63,501 nucleotides of DNA from Gammaproteobacteria bacterium (GCA_013001575.1 JABDMI010000128.1:1-63501); one strand, 5' to 3'; positions 25,725 through 35,228 are shown, numbered from the stretch's first letter. Translations and numbers: made by a program. The notes: generated by a model from the sequence alone, not told the origin.

Positions 25725-26258
25725 ATGAGTAAAGCGAAAGACATCCTCAATTTCTGGTTCAAGGAGACAGAGCCCAAACAACACTGGGTCAAAGACCCGG
25801 AATTTGATACTTTAATCAAACAGCGATTTGGCGATACCCTCATCGCTGCCTCTAAATGCGAATTATTCGACTGGCGTAAAACCGCCAAAGGACGCTTGGC
25901 TGAGATCATCGTGCTTGACCAGTTCTCACGCAATATTCATCGCGACACTCCCAAAGCCTTTGCTCAAGACCCGCTGGCTCTGGCCCTAGCGCAAGAGGCG
26001 GTAGCGATTGGTACGGACACAGAACTGTCGGATAACGAAAAACCCTTTTTGTACATGCCGTATATGCACAGTGAGTCAAAGGTCGTGCATGTTGAGGCGG
26101 AAAAACTATTCAGATCAACCGGAAATTTTGAATTCGAGATAAAACACAAAGCCATCATAGATCGCTTTGGACGCTATCCACATCGCAATGAAATATTGGA
26201 ACGTGAATCGACAGAAGAAGAGATCGAGTTTTTGCAAGGGCCGGGGAGTTCGTTCTGA
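25725..26258 (+). CDS. DUF924 family protein
   Basis: A 177-residue soluble, largely helical protein. The start ILNFWF (residues 5-10) and the middle IIVLDQFSRNIHRDTPKAF with LDQFxRNxxR near 60-68 are the family signature, together with FLYMPYMHSE near 103-112. Structure is tetratricopeptide-like and the role is unknown. I chose the ATG at 25725 because the one at 25716 lies inside a palindromic repeat. The GH43 gene starts two bases after the stop, but it is probably an unrelated neighbour. Confidence 0.85.
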   Translation: MSKAKDILNFWFKETEPKQHWVKDPEFDTLIKQRFGDTLIAASKCELFDWRKTAKGRLAEIIVLDQFSRNIHRDTPKAFAQDPLALALAQEAVAIGTDTELSDNEKPFLYMPYMHSESKVVHVEAEKLFRSTGNFEFEIKHKAIIDRFGRYPHRNEILERESTEEEIEFLQGPGSSF

Positions 26259-26260
26259 AA

Positions 26261-28036
26261 ATGCGATTTTGTAGACGAAATATTTTCTCGCTACTTTACG
26301 TTTGTTCGATATTCCTATCACTGTCGGCTTGTTCTGCTACCCCCGACAAACTATTGAGCTCAAATACTCATTTTACTAACCCCATAATCACAGGCGGCTA
26401 TCCCGATCCTTCTATTTGTCAGCTGGATGATTATTTCTATATTGTTAATTCCAGTTTTGAATATTATCCCGGCTTGCCCATTCATCGCAGCAAAGACCTG
26501 GTTAATTGGGAATTGGTTGCTTATGGTTTACAGCGTGAATCGCAAGTGACCGGTGCAGTGAATCTGGTTGATGTGCAATCCAATGGCGGAATTCATGCGC
26601 CGACTATTCGCTGCAGAAAAGAAAATGGCAAAAACAGGTTTTACATTATTACTACCAATGTATATACGCCAACGGGTAAAAATGCCAAAACCGAATTCGT
26701 TAATTTTGTCCTCACTGCTGACGATATCCAGGGCCCATGGTCGGATCCATTGGTGCTCGAAGGAGCGCCGGGAATTGATCCGGATATCTTTTTTGATGAC
26801 GACGGGCGTGTTTGGTATGCCGGAACGCATAGCCCGGAAAACCCTACCTTTCCGGGCGAAGGCGAGATCTGGTTGCAGGAGATTGATACGGCAAGTTGGG
26901 AGTTAACCGGTGAACGGCATTTCTTATGGCGTGGCGCATGTGGCGGCACATGGGCAGAAGGTCCGCATCTTTACAAACACGATGGACGATACTATTTGCT
27001 CATTGCCGAGGGCGGTACCGGATTCAATCATGCGGTTATGATTGCGGTCAGTGACGACATCACAGGACCCTATGTTCCCAACGAGCGTAATCCGATCATG
27101 ACCTCGCGACATTTATCTTACGATTATTGGGTCAACAGTACCGGACATGCCGATATGATCCAGCTTGGGGATGGACGCTGGTATATGGTCGCTTTGGGTA
27201 AACGCAATGATGAACAGCGGATGTCGAACATGGGACGTGAGACTCATTTGTTGCCGGTCGAGTGGGAGCGCGAACCTTTTTGGTGGAAAGAGCCCAAGTA
27301 CGATTGGCCTGTGGTGTCCAAAGAATCCGGACGATTGGAAAAGGCTTATCCGCTGCCATTCGGGTCCAGGCAACAACCGAATATCAATTTCCGTGATGAA
27401 TTCGATTCATCGAAACTTGGCCTTGAGTGGAATTTTCGACGATTCCCGGAGCGAAGAACATATTCCTTGTCCGAGAGTCCCGGGTATTTGCGTTTGTTTT
27501 CTCAGTCAGGCTCGATCACAGAAAGAGGTCGAGCAAGTTTGTTGGGAGTACGGCAAAAACAAAGTGATTTTGTATATACCGTGGCCATGCTTTTCAATCC
27601 GTCGACAAACAACTCCGAAGCCGGCATTAGTCTGTTTCAAAAAGATGACAATTACATCAATTTCACCACTAAGCAACAGAACAATAAGATTTATTTACAG
27701 TTATTTGTCGCGCAGCCAGAAGATCCGGCCAGTAGCATGAAGTCCGATACATCATCTGATCCAGTGTCCAGAAAGGTCATTCAAAGTGCTGAACTTCCGA
27801 AATATCGTGGTGAAATAGTATTTAAAGTAGAGTCAAAAGAGTCGCGTAATACCTATCGCTATTCTCTGGATGGGGGTAAAACTTATCAAGATTTTGCCCA
27901 GTCATCTGCAGATATAATTTTAAGTAAAGGATACACAGGAGCCTATTTAGGACTCTATTCCAGCAGCAATGGATCCAGTTCGGAAGACTTCGCCGACTTT
28001 GACTGGGTCGAATACACTTTATTCCCGAGGAATTAA
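26261..28036 (+). CDS. GH43 family glycosidase (beta-xylosidase/arabinofuranosidase type)
   Basis: A 591-residue lipoprotein (lipobox LSAC, Cys near 24). The N-terminal five-bladed propeller has the GH43 catalytic set: base Asp in GYPDPSI near 47-53, Asp in GIDPDIFFDDDG near 168-179, and the acid Glu in AEGPHLYKHDGRYY near 231-244. The C-terminal third (from about 375, INFRDEFDS) is the beta-sandwich of beta-xylosidase-type members. It would release xylose or arabinose from plant or algal xylans at the cell surface. Followed after one base by a serine hydrolase gene. Confidence 0.92.
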   Translation: MRFCRRNIFSLLYVCSIFLSLSACSATPDKLLSSNTHFTNPIITGGYPDPSICQLDDYFYIVNSSFEYYPGLPIHRSKDLVNWELVAYGLQRESQVTGAVNLVDVQSNGGIHAPTIRCRKENGKNRFYIITTNVYTPTGKNAKTEFVNFVLTADDIQGPWSDPLVLEGAPGIDPDIFFDDDGRVWYAGTHSPENPTFPGEGEIWLQEIDTASWELTGERHFLWRGACGGTWAEGPHLYKHDGRYYLLIAEGGTGFNHAVMIAVSDDITGPYVPNERNPIMTSRHLSYDYWVNSTGHADMIQLGDGRWYMVALGKRNDEQRMSNMGRETHLLPVEWEREPFWWKEPKYDWPVVSKESGRLEKAYPLPFGSRQQPNINFRDEFDSSKLGLEWNFRRFPERRTYSLSESPGYLRLFSQSGSITERGRASLLGVRQKQSDFVYTVAMLFNPSTNNSEAGISLFQKDDNYINFTTKQQNNKIYLQLFVAQPEDPASSMKSDTSSDPVSRKVIQSAELPKYRGEIVFKVESKESRNTYRYSLDGGKTYQDFAQSSADIILSKGYTGAYLGLYSSSNGSSSEDFADFDWVEYTLFPRN

Positions 28037-28037
28037 C

Positions 28038-29351
28038 ATGTTGCAGAGAACAAGAACTCTAAGACAATTGACAGTATGTACTTTAGTGTTGTTTCTATTT
28101 GCCTGTCAGTCTGCCCGAGTCGATCAAAGCCAAGCAACTCATAAGTTAAATGATCCTTTGGCTGTTAACAGTGTTCTGGATAACTATATTGAGACAGGTG
28201 CATTTCCATTCTTGTACGCTCGCGTTGAAGACAAGTACGGCGATGTAGTTTATGAGCATGGAGCCGTGAATCGTGAGCTGATCCCTTACGCTGAAGTTAA
28301 TGGAGACACCTGGATTCGTATTTGGTCTATGAGCAAGATCGTGACAATTTCAGTCGCCCTTGACCTGGTGGAAGATGGTGTTCTGAAGCTGGAAGATCCG
28401 GTGAGCAAATATATCCCAGAGTTTGAGACCCTCAAAGTTGCAATCTCTGCAAATGGTACGGCTTTACCGGAAGTTGAAGACAAACAAACTGCTTGTCCCT
28501 TGCAATTGGTCGAAACTCAAAATCAAATGGCGATACTTGATCTGATCAACCATACGGCCGGTTTTTATTATGCAGTCACAGGAATTCCATGCTTAGACGA
28601 GCCACTTAATGCCGCGAATTTGCCAATGGCGAATAACAGTGACGATTTTATTCAGCGCATGGCAAAACTACCACTAATCTTGCAACCTGGCAGTAAAGAT
28701 TACTATGGTACAAATACGACAGTGCTAGGTATAGTTGCCGAACGTGCAACTGGAAAAAGCTTAAAACAGCTAGTGGAAGAAAGAGTAACAGGGCCATTAA
28801 AAATAAACGGACTCCAGTATGGTTTGCCCGATGGTGTTGAGTTACTGCCAAAAGTGTCGGGTGCCGATGATAGTTTAAGATTTGCGAATGAGGGCGAGCT
28901 GGATATCTTCAGTTCGGCACTGCCCGATTATGATCCGACACATGAGTTGTACCTGGGTGGTGAAGGGATGTTGGGAACAGCTGGCGGCTATGCCGACTTT
29001 ATCCGTATGTTGATGAATCGTGGAACACTGAATGGCTACCGCTTACTTGAGCAACAGACGGTTGCAGACATGGTATCGCCACATACCCAGCTGGATAACG
29101 AGTGGGGGTATAACGGTTATAACATTTGGGTTACGAGTGGCAAACTGTCCATCGAAGAAAAGGGAATCCCGGGTTTGTGGCTAGGTGGCGGTTATGAGGG
29201 AACGCATTATTGGGTTGATCCGGAACAAGAGATTGTCGGGGTGATCATGTCGCAAATTTTTGCGCCACCGGAAAGTGACAGCAATCGAGATGAGCATATC
29301 CGGTCAGCGATCTATAAGCAGTTAAAGCGTAACAGCAAAAGTGAAAATTAA
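28038..29351 (+). CDS. Beta-lactamase family serine hydrolase, lipoprotein
   Basis: The 437-residue protein starts with a lipoprotein signal (LFACQSA, Cys near 24). The serine-hydrolase motif SMSK (SxxK) is near residue 97-100 in RIWSMSKIVT, followed by LEDPVSKYIPEF. The second motif appears as YYGTN near 222-226, in place of the usual YSN/YGN, and the third region GGGYEGTHYW near 386-395 lacks the plain HTG. Class C-like esterases, D-aminopeptidases and carboxypeptidases share this fold. It starts at the ATG 28038, two bases after the GH43 stop, and overlaps the next gene by 11 bases. Confidence 0.86.
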   Translation: MLQRTRTLRQLTVCTLVLFLFACQSARVDQSQATHKLNDPLAVNSVLDNYIETGAFPFLYARVEDKYGDVVYEHGAVNRELIPYAEVNGDTWIRIWSMSKIVTISVALDLVEDGVLKLEDPVSKYIPEFETLKVAISANGTALPEVEDKQTACPLQLVETQNQMAILDLINHTAGFYYAVTGIPCLDEPLNAANLPMANNSDDFIQRMAKLPLILQPGSKDYYGTNTTVLGIVAERATGKSLKQLVEERVTGPLKINGLQYGLPDGVELLPKVSGADDSLRFANEGELDIFSSALPDYDPTHELYLGGEGMLGTAGGYADFIRMLMNRGTLNGYRLLEQQTVADMVSPHTQLDNEWGYNGYNIWVTSGKLSIEEKGIPGLWLGGGYEGTHYWVDPEQEIVGVIMSQIFAPPESDSNRDEHIRSAIYKQLKRNSKSEN

Positions 29352-30069
29352 AATACTGCTAATCCTAAGTTTTATTTTTCTAATAATCGGGTTCTGGAAA
29401 AAGAATGATCTGTCTTCAAATATGCAAATCCTACCCGAGTTAAGTGAGGAGCCGGTACAAAAAAAAGTCAGCCCCAATGAGTTCACGGTGAATGTGAACA
29501 AGATTGATTACAAAATTAAGCCACTATACGACTATGAACTGGTCGGGATGATCGTTTCTTATAAACAGCACGATGGCAACGCAAGATTACACAAACGCTG
29601 GAATGATCATTTGAATGTGGCTGACTACTGCGTGCTATGGGGAGAAACCGCGGTTGCCAAAACTCTGCCAAAACTCAACTTCTGGAATGGTCAGTTCACT
29701 TGTAACTTTAGTACCAGAGACCAGCAAGCCTGGGACAACTTCAACCCGTCCCAACTCTCCAATAATCACCTGGTGGCTGCCGATGAGTACCTGCGCAAGA
29801 AGATCAGCAAAATAAGCATTGGTGACCAGATCAGGATTCGAGGGAAACTGGTTGAGTATCAAAATCTGAATACCGGTGGAACCCGCGGCACCAGTATCAC
29901 GCGTGATGACACAGGCGATGGAGCCTGTGAAACAATTTTTGTTGAACAAGTGCAAATATTAAAAACCTACACCAGTATGTGGCGATGGCTAATGTACGTG
30001 TCTTTGCTTGTTTTTATTTTGTCATTGTTGCTGTATTTAAAAGCGCCCCACAGATCGCGTGACAACTAG
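29341..30069 (+). CDS. Membrane-anchored protein of unknown function
   Basis: I do not recognise the family. The 242-residue protein has one membrane helix at the N-terminus (residues 4-18) and one near the C-terminus (about 212-232), so the central 190 residues are probably periplasmic. The middle has a conserved-looking YCVLWGETAV, two Cys (about residues 92 and 121), and a strand-rich end (GDQIRIRGKLVEY) recalling an OB-like fold. The start is GTG, overlapping the serine hydrolase by 11 bases, so expression is coupled. Confidence 0.7.
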   Translation: MKIKILLILSFIFLIIGFWKKNDLSSNMQILPELSEEPVQKKVSPNEFTVNVNKIDYKIKPLYDYELVGMIVSYKQHDGNARLHKRWNDHLNVADYCVLWGETAVAKTLPKLNFWNGQFTCNFSTRDQQAWDNFNPSQLSNNHLVAADEYLRKKISKISIGDQIRIRGKLVEYQNLNTGGTRGTSITRDDTGDGACETIFVEQVQILKTYTSMWRWLMYVSLLVFILSLLLYLKAPHRSRDN

Positions 30070-30210
30070 ATCACGAGAGATATAAATCACGCGGCAGGTA
30101 ATTGATCATTGCCCAGTGCAGCCGTTTAATAGATTTTCACAATTCGCCACACCTTATTAAGCTCCAATTCAGTCTGGATGGGCAGAATAGAGCATAAACT
30201 CCTGATAATA

Positions 30211-30894
30211 ATGTGGAAAAACCAGATGCAGAAATTTGTTAGTTTATTGATAGTATTGTTATTGATTGGTGCATGTGCACACAGTCCCTCAGCAACACAA
30301 CAGCAGTCACAAACCCATTACAAAGTAAAGTCGGGCGAAAGCATGGCATCGATTGCTGCAGATTTAAATATACCTTTCGAACTCTTGCGTCGTTCTAATC
30401 CGTGGCTAGATCCATCCCGCATTAAACCCGATATGAAATTGCTGGTGCCAGATCAACGGGCCGTACAGCGATATCAGGCAGAGCTGGACAAAGAGCGGCA
30501 TCATCAAATGCCCATTCAGGGCCATATTTGGCCATTGCAGCATGTGTCTGTCTCATCACCTTATGGCCCACGCAAGGGACGCATGCACAAAGGCATTGAT
30601 CTGCGTGCTCCCATAGGTACACCAATCCTGGCCACCAATCACGGTAAGGTAGTATTCTCGGGGGTAAAAGGCGGTTACGGAAATTTGGTCGTGGTCGATC
30701 ACGGTTACGGAGTACACACGGCCTATGCGCACAATTCCAGTAATCTAGTCAAAAAAGGACAACGTGTAACACGCGGACAAACCATCGCCAAAGTCGGACA
30801 AACCGGCAAAGCCACCGGGCCACATGTGCATTATGAAATACGCCGTAATGGAAAAGCAGTTAATCCAACCCGGCATATGCACGCGGCGTTGTAA
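30211..30894 (+). CDS. LysM-M23 peptidase lipoprotein (NlpD/LytM-like)
   Basis: A lipoprotein (lipobox LIGAC) with a LysM domain (HYKVKSGESMAS... near 45-90) and a C-terminal M23/LytM domain (about 110-227). The zinc site is present: HKGIDLRAP gives His and Asp, HxH is in PHVHYE near the end. Such proteins cut peptidoglycan cross-links or activate amidases at division. Starts at 30178, 30211 and 30226 are in frame; I chose 30211 because it gives a normal signal peptide. The frame ends in a hairpin next to mutM. Confidence 0.88.
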   Translation: MWKNQMQKFVSLLIVLLLIGACAHSPSATQQQSQTHYKVKSGESMASIAADLNIPFELLRRSNPWLDPSRIKPDMKLLVPDQRAVQRYQAELDKERHHQMPIQGHIWPLQHVSVSSPYGPRKGRMHKGIDLRAPIGTPILATNHGKVVFSGVKGGYGNLVVVDHGYGVHTAYAHNSSNLVKKGQRVTRGQTIAKVGQTGKATGPHVHYEIRRNGKAVNPTRHMHAAL

Positions 30895-30912
30895 TCGAGC
30901 TTGAGCTCGATT
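30893..30912. terminator. Convergent hairpin between M23 gene and mutM
   Basis: AATCGAGC and GCTCGATT form a perfect eight-base stem with the loop TTGA. It starts at the stop codon of the M23 gene. There is no T run, so it may be a weak terminator or only a palindrome. Confidence 0.4.
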
Positions 30913-30931
30913 CTGTGCTCAGCTCTGGGAA

Positions 30932-31747
30932 TCAGCTCTGACAATGGGTGCAATAAAAACTGTTGCGTTGCCCGATCACTCTGGAAGAAATGGGTTTGGC
31001 ACACTCGGGACACGGTAGGCCCTGTTTGCCATACACTTTTAATTTTATCGAGAAATATCCCGGGGCACCGTCCGCATTTTGATAATCCTGCAAAGTCGTG
31101 CCGCCTTGTTTGATGGCCGCTCGCAGGGTTTGTTTGCTGGTTTTGACCAACAAGTTTAATTTTTCCTTACTCACCTTGTGTGCCGCTTTGTTGGGATTGA
31201 TCCCTGCCTTGAACAAGGCTTCGCTGGCATAGATATTGCCTATGCCTACGACCACATGTTGGTTCATGATGTGGGTTTTGATGGCGGCTTTGCGTTTGCG
31301 TGTTGTGGTAAATAAATAATCCGCATTAAAGTCGTTTGACAAGGGTTCCGGACCCAGGCGCGTAATAAGCTTGTGCTCATGTGGATCCTGCCTGGTCCAT
31401 AAGAACGCACCGAATTTGCGGGCGTCTTTATAACGCAAGACTTGTCCATTCTCCAGATGCACATCAATGTGTTCGTGTTTTTGTACCGGGGTACGGCTGT
31501 CGATAACTCGCAAGGAACCGGTCATGCCCAGGTGTACGATCACACTGCCGGCAGCGGTATTCAGGAAAATATACTTGGCACGTCGTTCAACCGAATCTAT
31601 GTATTGGTTTTTTAAGTCACGACCAAGTGTGCCCGGAATTGGCCAGCGCAGTTTATCGGTGCGTACGATCACCTGTTTAACCCGTTTGCCGGTGATCAGC
31701 GGTTCGATACCGCGTCGGGTTGTTTCGACCTCAGGTAACTCGGGCAT
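30932..31747 (-). CDS. mutM: Formamidopyrimidine-DNA glycosylase
   Basis: The 271-residue enzyme has the catalytic N-terminus PELPEVET (Pro2, Glu3), the helix-two-turn-helix with GNIYASEALF near 170-179, and the C-terminal zinc finger CPEC...CTHC near 246-270. It removes 8-oxoguanine and other oxidised bases. Its ATG overlaps the stop of the DUF4340 gene by one base (TAATG). This places mutM as the last gene of an ABC operon, unlike the E. coli rpmBG-mutM order. Confidence 0.97.
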   Translation of the reverse strand: MPELPEVETTRRGIEPLITGKRVKQVIVRTDKLRWPIPGTLGRDLKNQYIDSVERRAKYIFLNTAAGSVIVHLGMTGSLRVIDSRTPVQKHEHIDVHLENGQVLRYKDARKFGAFLWTRQDPHEHKLITRLGPEPLSNDFNADYLFTTTRKRKAAIKTHIMNQHVVVGIGNIYASEALFKAGINPNKAAHKVSKEKLNLLVKTSKQTLRAAIKQGGTTLQDYQNADGAPGYFSIKLKVYGKQGLPCPECAKPISSRVIGQRNSFYCTHCQS

Positions 31748-32253
31748 TATTCAACGTCTTCCACTTCTTCTACATCCAGTAATTGTTCCGGACTTTGATT
31801 AAACCGTACTTGCAAAAACGGGCTGGCCAAATAAACCCGGTCTTGATAGCGTACATAATGCATTTGTTGGGTGGATGCGAGCGCGCCGAAATCCAAAGCT
31901 TCGTCATCTAGCAAGACTCGCAGGTTTGGTCTCTCCAAACCAAGGGTTTCCAGACTGACTTCCTCAATGGCATAGCTTGTGTACAAGGGTGCCGCCAGGG
32001 TATCCAGGATCTTTGCCATGGCCTGGTCCTTCACCTTGCCTTTAAGCGGAGCAAGCATTTGCCAGTGGTTGTTAATCTTTTTTAGCTCAATGACTGGATC
32101 TTTGTTGATGACGATGCGTTGCAGTTGCTGTGCATCGATTGGTAAAAAGATGGATTGATTTTTGTTTTGTTGTTGCTGTACACCGAAGGCCGCAATGCCC
32201 AGTACCAACACAGCAGCAAACCAGAATAAATTCGAGCGGGTATTTTTATGCAT
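31747..32253 (-). CDS. DUF4340 protein of the ABC-exporter cluster
   Basis: A 168-residue protein with an N-terminal hydrophobic segment (residues 9-24) and an extracytoplasmic domain containing DUF4340-like repeats (ELKKINNHWQM and SLETLGLERPNLRVLLDD). DUF4340 proteins are regularly encoded with GldA/F/G-type ABC systems. It lies 21 bases after the GldG-like gene and overlaps mutM by one base. The molecular role is unknown. Confidence 0.75.
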   Translation of the reverse strand: MHKNTRSNLFWFAAVLVLGIAAFGVQQQQNKNQSIFLPIDAQQLQRIVINKDPVIELKKINNHWQMLAPLKGKVKDQAMAKILDTLAAPLYTSYAIEEVSLETLGLERPNLRVLLDDEALDFGALASTQQMHYVRYQDRVYLASPFLQVRFNQSPEQLLDVEEVEDVE

Positions 32254-32274
32254 GGTTTAAAAACATACTCAATA

Positions 32275-33666
32275 TCAAGCGTTGCGTCGCTTCCACCAGA
32301 TCCTGATTGCGATCAAAAAGAATAGTCCGGGCAGAATGATCAAAAACAGCAAACCCAGCCAGCCCAGAGCTTTTTCACTCAGATTGATCTGCAGATCCGG
32401 GGTTTCAGTAAAACGTAAATTCAGGAAACTCTCTTCACCACTTAGCCAGTCGACCAGGTTCAGACCCAGTGGCAAATTCGCACCGTTATTCAAAAAGCGA
32501 TTCGATAAAAAGTCGCCATCCCCGATCACAATTATGCGTTGCTGTTTCTCCTGCTCGAGTTCTCGTTCGAGACTGTAACCAAGGTGCAAGGGGCCTGCGG
32601 TATCAAGCTCCGGGTCAAAGGTGACAGTGTTTTGCAGGGTTTCGGTTTCCAACCAGGTGCGTTCTGCGGTAATTAGAAAAGGGCGTTGCGACCACACGCT
32701 GTCTTGCAAAAGCGGTTTATAGCTACGCGCCTGCGGGAACAGGGAAACATAATTGAAATTGAGCAAAGCCGGATGTTGATTGTAATTACTGATCAATGCA
32801 AAACTCGCGTCGGCCAGACCGATCTCCTGGGTGCCCTGGTCAATCACCACTCCGGCCGGACTACCAAGTCCAAGGGTGTTGAGTAATTCATCCAGGCCTT
32901 TTAATCCATCCGGGTCGCTTAGCCAGAGTAAATTACCGCCTTGCACCACAAAGTCAGTGATGCGTTGCACTTCGGTGGGCAAAAAATCCAGCTGCGGGCT
33001 GGCGATCACCAACAGACGGGTGTTATCCGGGACTTGTGGGTGTTGTGATATGTCCAGACGTTGTAATTCGTACCCTTTGTCACTCAATTCTGTTGCGAAT
33101 TGCTTGAGGTCATGATTACCCAGTCCATAAGGATTGCGTTCGCCATGACCTTCCACAAACACGATATGCCGTTGACTGGCGCGACTCAGACGCAATAGCG
33201 CATTACTCAGTGCGCTTTCGCTGATCTCGCGCAGCAATTCGCTTTGGGCTTTTTCCTGCCCGGCTTGTTTCACACTTAAACGAATTTCCCCGTCGCGCTG
33301 GATGCCGTATTCTCGTGTCAGGTCTGGGCGCAGGTTCGGGTCAACGAATTCCAGTGCAATATTTGTGTGGTGTTGTTGATATTGCCCGATCAGGTCACGA
33401 ATTTTTTCTCTACGCCCCGGATTCTTACCAACAAAGGCCATGACATTTATCTCGTCGGAGATTTTTTGCAATAGCTCGATGCTGGTGTCGGTAATTGAAT
33501 GTCTTTGCTCACGACTTAGATCACTTTCCTGCTGGGTCAGGATTGCCAGCCAGCCGAGCAAGGCGAATGCTATCAGCAACAACAGCACAAACAGGAATTG
33601 CTGCAGGCGCTGCGCTCGACGTTTGGCCTTGACCAGAGAATAATTGTCCTTGGAGTTCATAGGCAA
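32275..33666 (-). CDS. GldG-like ABC auxiliary component
   Basis: The 463-residue protein has a membrane helix near 24-44, a large extracytoplasmic domain (ABC-type uncharacterised transport, GldG family; VFVEGHGERNPYG near 165-177), and a second helix near the C-terminus (about 433-455). The family is known from Bacteroidetes gliding-motility operons but is also found in non-gliding bacteria. It begins directly after the permease gene with no gap. Function here is unknown, probably export of or response to an envelope component. Confidence 0.85.
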   Translation of the reverse strand: MPMNSKDNYSLVKAKRRAQRLQQFLFVLLLLIAFALLGWLAILTQQESDLSREQRHSITDTSIELLQKISDEINVMAFVGKNPGRREKIRDLIGQYQQHHTNIALEFVDPNLRPDLTREYGIQRDGEIRLSVKQAGQEKAQSELLREISESALSNALLRLSRASQRHIVFVEGHGERNPYGLGNHDLKQFATELSDKGYELQRLDISQHPQVPDNTRLLVIASPQLDFLPTEVQRITDFVVQGGNLLWLSDPDGLKGLDELLNTLGLGSPAGVVIDQGTQEIGLADASFALISNYNQHPALLNFNYVSLFPQARSYKPLLQDSVWSQRPFLITAERTWLETETLQNTVTFDPELDTAGPLHLGYSLERELEQEKQQRIIVIGDGDFLSNRFLNNGANLPLGLNLVDWLSGEESFLNLRFTETPDLQINLSEKALGWLGLLFLIILPGLFFLIAIRIWWKRRNA

Positions 33667-34425
33667 TTAGACGCGTTCCCGTTCACGCTCGAGGTGGCGA
33701 ATACTCAAGAACAGGAACAAACCGATCAAGCTGGCAAAATACACCAGGTCCATACTATTGAGTCGTGCCTTTAGCAAGTTCTGGTAATGCTTCATGATGG
33801 ATAGATAGCGCGCAAAGGCATTGTCATCCAGACCCGTATGCGAACTCCAGTCGACTAACCACAGTAACAGTAATACGCCAATGCTCAGGCTTAGGGTGAT
33901 CACCGGTTCTTTACTAATGCAGGCCAGGTACAAAGTGATGGCCGCAAAACTGATCAGTAATAACCACAGGCCCAGGGCGTTCAACAACAAGGTCACAAGA
34001 TCGATCGGTGCGCCGAGGCGTAAACTCAAGGGCATCAGCGAGATTACAAAGACCACCAAAGCCAAGAACAGACATAGACCTAAAAATTTACCCAAAACAA
34101 TATGTGAGCTTTGCAAAGGCGCTGCCGCTAATAAGATGGTGCGCCCGTCGTGGCGTTCGCGTTGAAAACTGTTCATGGCCAGGACTGGGATGATCATCAT
34201 CAATATGATCGACGCCGTGGAGTAGGTCGGGGTGACAACAAATCCGGTCACACCAGGCGATTTGTGCAGATTCATTAACTCATGTGCAATTTGTTGAAAG
34301 GCTTCGATCTGGGATAAGAATACCCAGGCCATGACCGCCGTCACCACGCCCAACACCGTCCAGGCCAGCGGTGCTTTGATCAGGTATTTCCACTCTTGAG
34401 CAGCAATTAACAAGGTTTTATTCAC
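33667..34425 (-). CDS. ABC-2 type permease (GldF-like)
   Basis: A 252-residue protein with about six membrane helices and the ABC-2 pattern: a short cytoplasmic N-terminus (AAQEWKYLIKAPLAW) and the conserved loop SFQRERHDGRTILLAAAP near 85-103 that contacts the ATPase. Transports a substrate with the ATPase encoded just upstream. It overlaps that gene by four bases and abuts the GldG-like gene. Confidence 0.9.
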   Translation of the reverse strand: MNKTLLIAAQEWKYLIKAPLAWTVLGVVTAVMAWVFLSQIEAFQQIAHELMNLHKSPGVTGFVVTPTYSTASIILMMIIPVLAMNSFQRERHDGRTILLAAAPLQSSHIVLGKFLGLCLFLALVVFVISLMPLSLRLGAPIDLVTLLLNALGLWLLLISFAAITLYLACISKEPVITLSLSIGVLLLLWLVDWSSHTGLDDNAFARYLSIMKHYQNLLKARLNSMDLVYFASLIGLFLFLSIRHLERERERV

Positions 34426-35177
34426 GCGGCTTCACCACTTTGATCTTGTGCCGTACTGTCGGCAAAAATAATGCGCGAAAACAATTCTTCCAAATCCGAT
34501 TTGTCTTCGTTGGGGCCGTCATGCACCACATGGCCCTGATGCAAGATCACAATGCGGTCGGCCACAGCGTGTACTTCACTCAGGATATGACTGGAAAAGA
34601 TGACCGTTGTCTGCTCGCCCAGCTCGCGCACCACTTTTCGCATATGCATTAACTGTTGCGGATCCAGGCCTACCGTTGGTTCATCGAGAATGATAATTTC
34701 AGGCTGATGCACAATTGCTTGAGCTATTCCAAGCCGTTGCTGAAAGCCCTTGGATAAATTACCGATGCGTCGCTTACCCACATCTTGTAGACCGCATTGC
34801 TGTTTGCAATGTGCAATTCTGTGGGCGCGTTGTTGTTTATCCACCGCGTACAGTTTTACGATGAAATTCAGGTATTCATCAACTTTTTGATGCGCGTAAA
34901 GTGGTGGTTGTTCGGGTAAGTAACCGATGCGTTCACGTAAACTTGCCGGCCCGGAATAAAGATCCTGGCCAAACAATCTGACTTCCCCCAATGAGGGCGC
35001 AAGAGTGCCCGCGAGCATTTGCAAGCAGGTTGATTTGCCCGCGCCATTCAAGCCGAGTAGGCCGATGATCTCGCCTGTGGAAATTTCCAGATTCAGATCT
35101 TTCACAACGACGTGTTCGCCGAAGTAACGACTGACATTCTCTATCTTATACGCCGGGTTTGAAAGGGAATTTGACAT
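34422..35177 (-). CDS. ABC transporter ATP-binding protein (GldA-like)
   Basis: A 251-residue ATPase: Walker A GLNGAGKST near 43-51, signature LSKGFQQRLGIAQAI (SGGQ variant SKGFQQ) near 140-150, Walker B IIILDEPTVGLDP near 161-173, H-loop SSHI near 196. First gene of the operon ABC-permease-GldG-DUF4340-mutM. The ATPase class matches GldA and other drug/lipid-type ABC-2 exporters. Confidence 0.9.
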   Translation of the reverse strand: MSNSLSNPAYKIENVSRYFGEHVVVKDLNLEISTGEIIGLLGLNGAGKSTCLQMLAGTLAPSLGEVRLFGQDLYSGPASLRERIGYLPEQPPLYAHQKVDEYLNFIVKLYAVDKQQRAHRIAHCKQQCGLQDVGKRRIGNLSKGFQQRLGIAQAIVHQPEIIILDEPTVGLDPQQLMHMRKVVRELGEQTTVIFSSHILSEVHAVADRIVILHQGHVVHDGPNEDKSDLEELFSRIIFADSTAQDQSGEAA

Positions 35178-35228
35178 CGGGCTCTATGGTAACGATTTCT
35201 ACTGTTCATTTCACAGAATTTTATGCAA

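Noticed and set aside
30165..30210. The ATG at 30178 as start of the M23 peptidase
   Set aside because: It would put eleven extra residues, including charged ones, in front of an otherwise normal lipoprotein signal.
35203..35220. CTGTTCATTTCACAG, a possible LexA box
   Set aside because: The arms are seven bases apart and the LexA consensus needs eight; neighbours are not SOS genes.
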